From assembly GCF_030518155.1 (NCBI RefSeq), contig NZ_JAULRU010000428.1, positions 1 through 35,453 of the forward strand: a stretch of 35,453 nucleotides of DNA. The letters run 5' to 3'. This document shows, piece after piece, positions 25,143 through 32,743 of this stretch. Source of the stretch: Gilvimarinus gilvus. GTDB taxonomy: Bacteria; Pseudomonadota; Gammaproteobacteria; Pseudomonadales; Cellvibrionaceae. Under the pieces are notes generated by a model, which ran no database searches, was not told the origin of the DNA, and saw only the letters and a list, made by a program, of their open reading frames with translations. The translations under genes were made by a program, and so were the position numbers. Every line of letters starts with the position of its first letter. The stretch's first letter is position 1.

Positions 25143-26039
25143 TTAGTTTTGCACAGGCTCATCAATACGCGGTTGTTGGCCACGCAGCACTGAGTTGTCA
25201 CTAAAGCTTTGGCTCTGGTCGATGACGGGGTCGCGCATAAGTTCATCGACGTCGATTTGCCCTGATTGCGCGTAAGCGTCAATGGCATTTTGCCAGCAGG
25301 TCAGCTCAATCGCGCTTTGTTCGATACCGCGCTCTTGCATTAGGTGCGCTGTTTTCGGTACAGACAAAGGATCGCTCACACCCCAATCGGCCGAGCTGTC
25401 GACAATCAGCCGGTCGGGCCCGTATTGGCGAACAATTTCGACCATGCGTTCAGAGCCCATTTTGGTATTGGGATAAATGGTGAAAGCGGCCCAGGCTCCG
25501 GCATCGAGGACAGCCTGCACGGTTTCTTCGTTGTTGTGATCGATAACCAGTTTTTCCATTGGCACGCCAATTTCACGAGCCACATCAATGGAGCGGATAA
25601 TGCCGTTTTTCTTGTCGCGGTGTGGTGAGTGCACCATTACCACCATGTCGTGGTCGACGGCAAATTGCAGCTGGTGCTGGTATACCCACTCCTCAGCGGG
25701 GGTAATTTCGTCGTAGCCAATTTCACCGATGGCCACTACGCCTTCTTTCAGCGCAAAGTGGGGTAAAAGTTCCAGCGCTTCGCGTGCCAGCCCTTCGTTA
25801 TTGGCCTCTTTGGAGTTCACGCCTATGGTGCAGTAGTGCGCTATGCCGAACTGGGATGCGCGAAAGCGCTCCCAACCCACTAAGGTGGCAAAGTAATCGA
25901 CAAAACTGCCGACGTTAGTGCGCGGTTGCCCCATCCAAAAGGCGGGCTCAATGACCGCGCGAATACCGGCAGCGGCCATGTTCTGGTAATCGTCGGTGGT
26001 GCGGCTCACCATATGAATATGTGGATCAAAAAATCTCAT
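25143..26039 (-). CDS. TatD-like metal-dependent hydrolase EboB
   Basis: A 298-residue TIM-barrel hydrolase with the amidohydrolase/TatD opening FDPHIHM (H7 and H9), then a metal Glu in GEIGYDE, His in MVHSPHRDK, His in IDHNNEE and Asp in VDSSADWG, which together form the usual two-metal site. TatD relatives hydrolyse DNA or small molecules, but EboB forms its own group and its substrate is unknown. Its ATG overlaps the eboA stop by four bases (ATGA), a sign of coupled translation. Confidence 0.9.
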   Translation of the reverse strand: MRFFDPHIHMVSRTTDDYQNMAAAGIRAVIEPAFWMGQPRTNVGSFVDYFATLVGWERFRASQFGIAHYCTIGVNSKEANNEGLAREALELLPHFALKEGVVAIGEIGYDEITPAEEWVYQHQLQFAVDHDMVVMVHSPHRDKKNGIIRSIDVAREIGVPMEKLVIDHNNEETVQAVLDAGAWAAFTIYPNTKMGSERMVEIVRQYGPDRLIVDSSADWGVSDPLSVPKTAHLMQERGIEQSAIELTCWQNAIDAYAQSGQIDVDELMRDPVIDQSQSFSDNSVLRGQQPRIDEPVQN

Positions 26040-26947
26040 GCCTGTGTCTCACTGTTGTCTGCCGTTAGTTGGGCAAAGTGAATGTTGTCGGTCTGGCCGT
26101 TTTGGGCCGCTTGCAGCGCGCTAGTGACGCTAGTGTCTATTGAGTCTGCACCGAGTTGTTCGGCTACTGCGACCAGATTACAGCGGGCCAACCCCAGTAC
26201 AATAGCGGCGTGTTGACCACTGTTGGCAGCGGCCCAGGCTCTGAGGGCCAAGGCGCTGGTGCGTTCGTTATCGTGAGGTCCCAGGCAGAGCCACAGGCCG
26301 TTGTTGATGGCGCGTCCGGCACTTTCGCGCTCCTCGGCAAAATCCAGCACCATGCGGGTTAGGTCTTGGCTGCGCCTGTTATCTAAGCCTAGCACTCGCC
26401 ACAGGGGCAGTTCCAAAAATAGGCTCTTCATAACCAGCTGGTTCCAGGCGGTATCGTCAAAGTGCTGTACCGGGTATGGGGTATCCAGAGCGATAGTGGC
26501 GAATACATTGTTCATGTTGGTGCGACAACCCTCGCCGGCGCGCCAGACAAAACGCTCGCCCGCTGGCAGTAATGCCAGAGCCCGATACAACGCGCAGGTT
26601 TCCCCCTCGTCGGCATAGACGAATTGGGCCTCAAAATCCTCCGCAAAGCTTACTTCGTTTAGATCGCAGCGGGCGGTAATTAATCCGACTCGCAACAGCT
26701 CCAGCAAGTTCCAACCGCGCATGTCGATGCTTACGCCGAGTTCAGCAATCGCGTCAATTTCCTCTGGGCTGAGCTCCAGGGGCGTGCGCTTGGCGTGGCG
26801 ACTGGCCAGCGCAATGAGTGCCGCAAAACGGTGAGTACTGACGCCTGCGGTCAGTTCATCGCGGCTTTTCTGCCAAAATGCTAAGGCCGTGTCCGCAAGG
26901 CGCGGGGCTAGCAAGGTTTCTAGAGTGTTGGTTATGGATTGGCTCAT
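26036..26947 (-). CDS. EboA domain protein
   Basis: The first gene of the ebo cluster encodes a 303-residue, soluble-looking, helix-rich protein without recognised catalytic motifs. Segments such as RGWNLLELLRVGLITARCD, ERFVWRAGEGCRTNMNNVFATIA and FDDTAWNQLVMKSLFLELPL are in the style of EboA proteins, which often contain helical-repeat-like stretches. The ATG at 26947 is chosen; the frame also stays open to a TTG at 26986, but that part lies inside the miniature element. There is no strong ribosome binding site at either. Its start codon is only nine bases from the end of that element. Confidence 0.85.
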   Translation of the reverse strand: MSQSITNTLETLLAPRLADTALAFWQKSRDELTAGVSTHRFAALIALASRHAKRTPLELSPEEIDAIAELGVSIDMRGWNLLELLRVGLITARCDLNEVSFAEDFEAQFVYADEGETCALYRALALLPAGERFVWRAGEGCRTNMNNVFATIALDTPYPVQHFDDTAWNQLVMKSLFLELPLWRVLGLDNRRSQDLTRMVLDFAEERESAGRAINNGLWLCLGPHDNERTSALALRAWAAANSGQHAAIVLGLARCNLVAVAEQLGADSIDTSVTSALQAAQNGQTDNIHFAQLTADNSETQA

Positions 26948-26955
26948 ACTATTTA

Positions 26956-27194
26956 GGGCCTGTTTATACTCATAAAATACAGCCAATTGCGACCAAAAAT
27001 TCGCCCGTTAAGGCGCTGGGGCCGAAGGCGCCGCACCGTGGCGGTTTGGTAGCCGCAACCCGAAGGGCTGGAGCCAGGTTTGTTCCTGCCTTGCTGCCGG
27101 TCGCTCATTGGGAATAGCCCAAAGGTCTTCACGGTGCAGAGTGGGAACCAAGGCTGGCTTCCAGCAGGCGTATTCAAGCAGAGTGAACAGGCCC
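26956..27194. mobile_element. Miniature inverted-repeat element with GGGCCTGTT ends
   Basis: GGGCCTGTT at 26956-26964 is mirrored by AACAGGCCC at 27186-27194, and similarity of the two ends continues imperfectly for about 30 bases inward (both reach AATAC). TA flanks each side, as a possible target duplication. A nested GCACCGTG/CACGGTGC pair lies inside (around 27035 and 27132). There is no transposase gene. The element fills most of the space between eboA and djlA, so the ebo promoter must lie in it or have been moved by it. It is a different family from the CAGGCTGTTGAAAA elements. Confidence 0.7.
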
Positions 27195-27373
27195 TAGATC
27201 TATCGCAATGGCGAGATTATACGGAAAGGGGTGTTTGTTATCGAGTTGCAAAGATGCAACAAAAGGCCAGAATCCGTAAAGTTTTGTGTGGATCATCGGA
27301 CTGATACCGCCTGCAGGGCACTGGGCTCTGTATGATAAGCTTAGCCCTTTGCGGAATACTGAAGACAGGATAA

Positions 27374-28177
27374 ATGATGGGAAAGCTTATAGGCGGTGCA
27401 ATTGGTTTTGTACTGTTTAACATTGTTGGTGCGGTGCTGGGCGTGTTTCTCGGCCATATGTTCGATAAGGGATACGCCGCCAACACAGCGCGGGTGACGC
27501 CTGAGGAGCGCGATGCGCTCACCAAGAGCTTCTTTGAGACGACCTTTACCCTATTAGGTTATTTGGCCAAGGCCGATGGTCGTGTTAGCGAGGCGGAAGT
27601 GGCGGGCACTGAGCAGCTGATGGGGCAAATGCGTTTGTCGCAGGAGCAGCGGGCAGAGGCCATTGCGCTGTTTAAGCAAGGCTCAGCCAAGGGGTTTGAG
27701 CCCACTAAGGTATTGCGTGATTTTCGCGCTCGCTGTGGTCGCAATAAGAATCTGGTGCAAATGCTCCTGACTTATTTAGTGAATCTGGCGCTGGCTGATG
27801 GCCAGTTTGACGCGGCGGAGGAGCGCGTACTGCGAGAGGTTGCCGCAGGTCTTGGGGTGAATGGCTTTGCCTTCGAGCAGCTGATGCGCATGATTAAAGC
27901 GCAAAATAGCTTCTCCAGCAGTGGCGGTTACCGCCAATCCGGCGGTGCGACACAGCAGTCCAGTGCCGATGAACTAGCTCGAGCCTACGATGCGCTCGGC
28001 GTGTCAGCCAGCGCCAGTGATGCGGAAGTTAAGCGCGCGTATCGCAAATTGATGAGTCAGTACCACCCCGATAAGCTCGCCGGCCAAGGGTTACCTGAAG
28101 ATGCCGTTAATGCCGCGACCGAGCGCTCCAAGGAGATTCAGGTGGCCTATGATCTGGTTAAGAAATCACGCGCTTAG
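27374..28177 (+). CDS. Membrane-anchored co-chaperone DjlA
   Basis: DjlA is an inner-membrane J-protein that stimulates DnaK. The 267-residue protein has the usual three parts: a Gly-rich N-terminal transmembrane helix (GKLIGGAIGFVLFNIVGAVL, residues 3-22), a central TerB-like domain (about 50-180), and a C-terminal J-domain (about 202-267) with the essential HPD in SQYHPDKLAG. AGGA precedes the ATG at 27374; a second ATG follows at once. It is divergent from the ebo operon across the miniature element. Confidence 0.95.
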   Translation: MMGKLIGGAIGFVLFNIVGAVLGVFLGHMFDKGYAANTARVTPEERDALTKSFFETTFTLLGYLAKADGRVSEAEVAGTEQLMGQMRLSQEQRAEAIALFKQGSAKGFEPTKVLRDFRARCGRNKNLVQMLLTYLVNLALADGQFDAAEERVLREVAAGLGVNGFAFEQLMRMIKAQNSFSSSGGYRQSGGATQQSSADELARAYDALGVSASASDAEVKRAYRKLMSQYHPDKLAGQGLPEDAVNAATERSKEIQVAYDLVKKSRA

Positions 28178-28635
28178 GTGCTAGGGAATCTCTGATTAAG
28201 TCTCCAGTCGTCTCTGCGCGAGTGCAAAACGCCCAATAACTAAAGCGTTTTTCGCAGGTAATGGCCGTGGCCCTTGGCAAGAAAAACAACGCGACCTAGG
28301 GAGTGTTTTGGCCGCGCCCTTCGGGGGGACAGAGTTTTCCGATCTCTGTGTGTTGGCTCACTTTACCGTGCGGCCGGCACGCTTTCAGTTCGCCGCCTTG
28401 AGCTCAAAAAAACTTTGCAAGCCAGGGGCCACTGGATACTTGATCAGTAAGTTTCCAGCTGAATGTGGTTAGGCCTTCAGCAGGAGGTCATTGATGCGGT
28501 TTTGGTGAAAAATGTGCCAACTTGGGAGTTGCCTGCTATGCTTAGAGCAATTGTTGTTATTCACATTGTGCGCTTTGGAGGTCGTCTAGCCGGAATACAG
28601 GGAAAGTAGCGTAGCGAGTCAGAGCAGCCGGCTCG
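28178..28635. other. Gene-free stretch after djlA
   Basis: About 460 bases without a credible gene. The beginning, CTAGGGAATCTCTGATTAAG near 28180-28200, looks like an insertion-sequence terminus, but no matching second end was found. The centre is GC-rich and could be structured. The end must contain the promoter of the diguanylate cyclase gene; none is clear. Confidence 0.4.
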
Positions 28636-29982
28636 ATGTTGCACTCTAGGGCTCCCAATGTAAGGCGAGGTTCGGTGGGAATCGATTTTACGAAAGTACG
28701 CATTTTGGCGGCCCTCATTACGTTGCTGGCTCTAATCGTTGAGCCCTTTATACCGGCTCAGCGTCAACAGGTGTACCCGGCGCCCGATCGCGCTCTATGG
28801 CCTTTTACCGACTCATCTCACCCTGAAATGGTTAATTTTGAGTGGATTGACCAGTCACAGGGGGTATTTCGTTGTACGATTTCACAGGGGTACAGCTACG
28901 CGGTTTGCGGTGTCTCTCTTAACCTTGCTGGAGACAATGGCGATGTTGTGGATTTGTCGGGTTATGATGCTATTAAAGTTAAGCTCGACTATCAGGGCAA
29001 TTCTCCAAAATTACGCTTGTTTATTCGCGACCGAACCGCAGGCTTACTAGAGCCTGATGCACCGCTTGTAATGCATAAATATTTGCGTGTTCGAGTTCGC
29101 CCCGATGAGTTTTTGGGCGGTGGTAAGGTGCAACTCAGCGAATTTTCGGTGGCGGATTGGTGGCGTGATCAATACGAAGTGCCTCGCCAGTACGCGCAGC
29201 CGACGTTTACTAATGCCACCGCGTTCGGAGTCGATATTTCCACGGTGGGTGAGCATCTGGTTCGAATTGATTCTATCGAGTTAGAGAAGCCTTGGATCAA
29301 GCACACTTCACTTTTGTACATAGTGTTGGTCGGGTGGGCGCTGCTTCTTCCCTGGGAAGCGGGCACCCGGTACTTAAGCCTTAAACGTTTGGCTACGGAC
29401 CGTGAAGCCCGCCTCAGTAAACTGGTACGGAATTATCGCGAATTAACACGAGCACAGGAGAGGCTTGCAAAGGAATCGATTACCGACACGCTAACGTCGG
29501 TGTTAAACCGCAAAGGGTTAGAGGATGTTTGCAGTCGCCTGTTTGCTCCCGGAGAGGTCAATGAAGGTGCGTTGTTGTTGATTGATCTCGATCACTTCAA
29601 AGCCGTTAACGATAATCACGGTCACGATTGCGGCGACAGAGTTTTACAGGTGCTCGCCCATTTACTGCGTATTAACACGCGTGACGGAGATGTTCTTGCC
29701 CGCTGGGGCGGTGAGGAGTTTGTGCTTTTGTGTCCGGGGTTGCAGTTGGAGCAGGCCAAGTCACTGGCTGCAAAAATTTGCACACTGGTGGCACTCACCG
29801 TGGTTGATGAAGAGTTAGGTTTGGTCGTCACCGCGAGTATTGGTATCGCGGAAATCGAGGCCGGGGAGAGCTTCAGTCGAGTATTTAAACGGGCCGATAT
29901 CGGGCTTTATCAAGCCAAATCCACGGGGCGTAATCGGTGGTGTGTGGGGCCTGACGAGTATGAGTCGCCGGATCATGCATGA
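28636..29982 (+). CDS. Diguanylate cyclase with periplasmic CBM-like sensor
   Basis: The 448-residue protein makes cyclic di-GMP. The order is a transmembrane helix (about residues 23-38), a periplasmic domain (about 45-218), a second helix (about 224-240), a short coiled coil, and a GGDEF domain (about 280-445) with active site GGEEF (358-362). The product-inhibition site RDGD lies five residues before it. The periplasmic part, with VVDLSGYDAIKVKLDYQG and LRLFIRD, resembles jelly-roll carbohydrate-binding domains and may sense a sugar or polysaccharide; that is inference. The ATG at 28636 is used, but a GTG at 28675 after AAGGCGAGG is also plausible. Confidence 0.9.
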   Translation: MLHSRAPNVRRGSVGIDFTKVRILAALITLLALIVEPFIPAQRQQVYPAPDRALWPFTDSSHPEMVNFEWIDQSQGVFRCTISQGYSYAVCGVSLNLAGDNGDVVDLSGYDAIKVKLDYQGNSPKLRLFIRDRTAGLLEPDAPLVMHKYLRVRVRPDEFLGGGKVQLSEFSVADWWRDQYEVPRQYAQPTFTNATAFGVDISTVGEHLVRIDSIELEKPWIKHTSLLYIVLVGWALLLPWEAGTRYLSLKRLATDREARLSKLVRNYRELTRAQERLAKESITDTLTSVLNRKGLEDVCSRLFAPGEVNEGALLLIDLDHFKAVNDNHGHDCGDRVLQVLAHLLRINTRDGDVLARWGGEEFVLLCPGLQLEQAKSLAAKICTLVALTVVDEELGLVVTASIGIAEIEAGESFSRVFKRADIGLYQAKSTGRNRWCVGPDEYESPDHA

Positions 29983-30122
29983 CGCAATGGTTGCGCTTAC
30001 GGTGCTACTGTGCCGCACCGAACCGGTCGGTTCTTATTAGGCGTCGAGCGTTAGAATACTGTAATATATTTGCCATCGCATTACCGGCAGCGGATGCCCG
30101 GCCACGTTAAGTAGATGCCACT

Positions 30123-31937
30123 ATGCTCGTTAATATCCTAATTTATCTTTTTGCCGCCATTGTCGCTGTGCCTATTGCCAAACGATTGGGCTTGGGTGCG
30201 GTGCTCGGCTATCTGTTGGCCGGTGTGTTGATTGGCCCCTATGTGTTTTCGCTGGTGGGTGACCAAACCGATGTCATGCACGTTGCCGAGTTTGGCGTGG
30301 TGATGATGCTCTTTTTAATCGGGCTTGAATTACAGCCCGCCAGATTATGGGATTTACGTAAACCTATTCTGGGTTTGGGTGGTTTGCAGGTTATGTTGAC
30401 TGCCAGCCTGATTACGGGGTTGGTCGTCGCGCTGTTTGATCTGTCCTGGCAGTCAGCTTTGGCGATTGGATTGGCGCTGGCTTTGTCATCGACGGCCATT
30501 GTCATACAGTCACTAGAGGAGCGAGGTTTACTCAATACACCCGCGGGCTCCAATGCATTTTCAGTATTGTTGTTTCAGGATGTGGCCATTATTCCCATAC
30601 TGGCGTTGCTGCCACTGCTTTCCTCGGCAACAAATACCGTTTCCGAGCAGCATGCCAGCGCCATAGACCACCTTCCTGTAGTGATTCAGGTCGGCGTTAG
30701 CGTCATGACGATTGCATTGGTTATTTTGGCGGGACGGTTTTTGGCGGCGCCAATTTTTCGATTAATTGCCAAGTCTAATTCACGCGAAATCTTTACCGCG
30801 TTTGCGTTGTTTATTGTGGTGGCGATCACGGTTCTGATGCAGTTTATCGGACTGTCGCCAGCGCTGGGCGCTTTTATCGCCGGCGTGGTTTTAGCCGATT
30901 GCGAATACCGCCATGAAATTGAAGTGGATATTGAGCCGTTCAAAGGTCTGCTGCTTGGTTTATTTTTTATTACCGTCGGTGCTGGTATCGACTTTTACTT
31001 GCTGCTGGATAAACCGCTGCTGGTCACTCTATGTGTGGCAATGTTGGTGGCGGTTAAATTGGCTGTACTGTTGTTGTTGGCTGCAGTCTTTAAAATGGGG
31101 CGCTGGCGGGGGCTCTTGTTTAGCTTGGCATTGGCGCAGGGCGGTGAATTCGCTTTTGTTATTGTCGCCGCGGCGCAGAGCGCGAAGGTGTTCGATACCG
31201 ATGTGGGTAGTGTGGTGATTTTAACTGTTGCACTATCTATGTTGGTAACGCCTTTGTTGCTCGCTTTATACGAGACACTGTTTTCTCGCACCGGTCGCTC
31301 GACAAGCACGCCTGAAGCGGATGCAGATATTGCGTCAACGGATCATGTCATCATTGCCGGTTATGGCCGCTTCGGGCAGATTGTGGGGCGATTGCTATCA
31401 GCGCAAGGGTATCGCTTAACCATTCTCGATCACAGCCCAGGGCAGGTGGAGTTGGTGCGCCGATTCGGCAATAAAATATATTACGGCGATGCTTCGCGCA
31501 GTGATTTACTGCGTGCCGCCGGTGGGGCCGAGGCGCGGCTACTGGTGGTGGCAGTGGATGAACCAGAGCGAGCCATGCGCATAATTGAAACGGCACGCAA
31601 ACATTTTCCCAACTTAAAGATATTGGTTCGGGCTGTAGATCGCCGTCACGCCTATCAGTTGCTGGATGCGGGAGTGGACGGCTTTCGCCGGGAGACATTC
31701 CACTCAGCGTTGGCGCTGGGTGTAGATGCACTGAAGCAATTAGGTCAAGCCAGCGATGCGGCAGAGCGTGCGGGTGAGCTGTTCGAGCGCCACGATGACA
31801 AATCTCTCAGGAAACTGGCTAAGGTGTGGGGCGATGATAAAACCTATGGCAAGGCCATACGGAAAAACCTCGATGACCTTCGACGCGTGTTGCAAGAAGA
31901 TAAAGGGACTGAACAGGCGGGTGACGATACCCGTTAG
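30123..31937 (+). CDS. KefB/KefC-type cation:proton antiporter
   Basis: This 604-residue CPA2-family transporter has about 12 membrane helices (residues 1-385) with typical LGYLLAGVLIGPYVFS, LFLIGLELQP and LALSSTAIVIQSLEERGLL segments. A cytoplasmic RCK/TrkA-N nucleotide-binding domain follows (about 405-525, starting VIIAGYGRFGQIVGRLL). Members exchange potassium or sodium for protons and often protect against electrophiles under glutathione control. No ancillary KefF/KefG-type flavoprotein gene lies next to it here. The C-terminal tail is charged. It is a single gene. Confidence 0.92.
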   Translation: MLVNILIYLFAAIVAVPIAKRLGLGAVLGYLLAGVLIGPYVFSLVGDQTDVMHVAEFGVVMMLFLIGLELQPARLWDLRKPILGLGGLQVMLTASLITGLVVALFDLSWQSALAIGLALALSSTAIVIQSLEERGLLNTPAGSNAFSVLLFQDVAIIPILALLPLLSSATNTVSEQHASAIDHLPVVIQVGVSVMTIALVILAGRFLAAPIFRLIAKSNSREIFTAFALFIVVAITVLMQFIGLSPALGAFIAGVVLADCEYRHEIEVDIEPFKGLLLGLFFITVGAGIDFYLLLDKPLLVTLCVAMLVAVKLAVLLLLAAVFKMGRWRGLLFSLALAQGGEFAFVIVAAAQSAKVFDTDVGSVVILTVALSMLVTPLLLALYETLFSRTGRSTSTPEADADIASTDHVIIAGYGRFGQIVGRLLSAQGYRLTILDHSPGQVELVRRFGNKIYYGDASRSDLLRAAGGAEARLLVVAVDEPERAMRIIETARKHFPNLKILVRAVDRRHAYQLLDAGVDGFRRETFHSALALGVDALKQLGQASDAAERAGELFERHDDKSLRKLAKVWGDDKTYGKAIRKNLDDLRRVLQEDKGTEQAGDDTR

Positions 31938-31962
31938 CCTGAGCGCGGTTATTGAGTGATCG

Positions 31963-32670
31963 TTAGCGTTTTAACCGATTGTTTAAGCCATTGATAATTT
32001 TCGCGCCTTCGCTATTGTCAGTTAGGCACGAGGTCATATACCAATTTTTGGCTTTGTCGGAGGCGGTGAGGTTTTCGCGAAAACACTTGCCGTCTATTTC
32101 TACACGGGCAGCCCCGCTGACGTCGCGATACCCTTCAGCCTGATCGTAAATATTGCTCACCCTCGATTGTTCTCCCGCCTGGCGAAGTTGGTTGCGCAGC
32201 CCAGGGTGAAAGACTTGGCTATTGTCCGGCAGGGTTGCCGTACGGCTTACATCTGGCAAAGTATAGGCACGATAATCAGCTTTGCTTTGTGATGTTGGAG
32301 CTTGCGTCGGGGTAGGTTTGGAGGTGTTGCTCTGTTGCTTATCGGTTGTTTCGATGTGTTTTGGCCGAGCGCTTTTAATGTTGTTGTGGGTAACCTGAGC
32401 CGCTTCGGGATTTGTGTCCGGTACCGCCGGTTTACGCAAGGTAAAGTTTAGTACCTGCGATGGCTGCGCGGTTGCGATTGGGCGTTTTGCCGGCGAGACA
32501 CTGAGCAACAATAAAAGAGAGTGCAGTACGGCGGATACGACAACAGTCAACGCAAGAATATGAAGGTTCGTTGCTTTTGTCTGCCTGTTGTCTAGGTCAA
32601 CAGGCTCGGACTCTAGGTTGAGTACGGTGTTAACGGGGACCGCAGGGGAGTTGTGATTGAATACGTCCAT
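31963..32670 (-). CDS. Unknown TonB-shaped single-pass membrane protein
   Basis: The 235-residue protein is not recognised as a family. It has a cytoplasmic head of about 35 residues, one transmembrane helix (LHILALTVVVSAVLHSLLLL, about residues 36-55), a Pro/Thr/Ser/Gln-rich periplasmic linker (about 65-130) and a small C-terminal domain (about 170-235) with two cysteines that could form a disulphide (DGKCFREN and TSCLTDN). The layout is that of TonB, TolA or GspC-like proteins, but the TonB C-terminal motif is absent. It converges with the antiporter gene and is divergent from the hydrolase gene. Confidence 0.75.
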   Translation of the reverse strand: MDVFNHNSPAVPVNTVLNLESEPVDLDNRQTKATNLHILALTVVVSAVLHSLLLLLSVSPAKRPIATAQPSQVLNFTLRKPAVPDTNPEAAQVTHNNIKSARPKHIETTDKQQSNTSKPTPTQAPTSQSKADYRAYTLPDVSRTATLPDNSQVFHPGLRNQLRQAGEQSRVSNIYDQAEGYRDVSGAARVEIDGKCFRENLTASDKAKNWYMTSCLTDNSEGAKIINGLNNRLKR

Positions 32671-32688
32671 GCTCGATCAATGTGTTAG

Positions 32689-32702
32689 CAGGCTGTTGAA
32701 AA
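32689..32702 (+). repeat. Solo end of the CAGGCTGTTGAAAA element family
   Basis: An exact copy of the 14-bp terminal repeat, preceded by TTAG (32685-32688), which resembles the CTAG flanking the complete copy. No partner end was found. It lies in the short divergent region between the unknown membrane protein and the hydrolase genes. Confidence 0.55.
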
Positions 32703-32743
32703 TTGTGAACCGCTCTGTGCTTACAGACTGCAATCTTGGCAAA

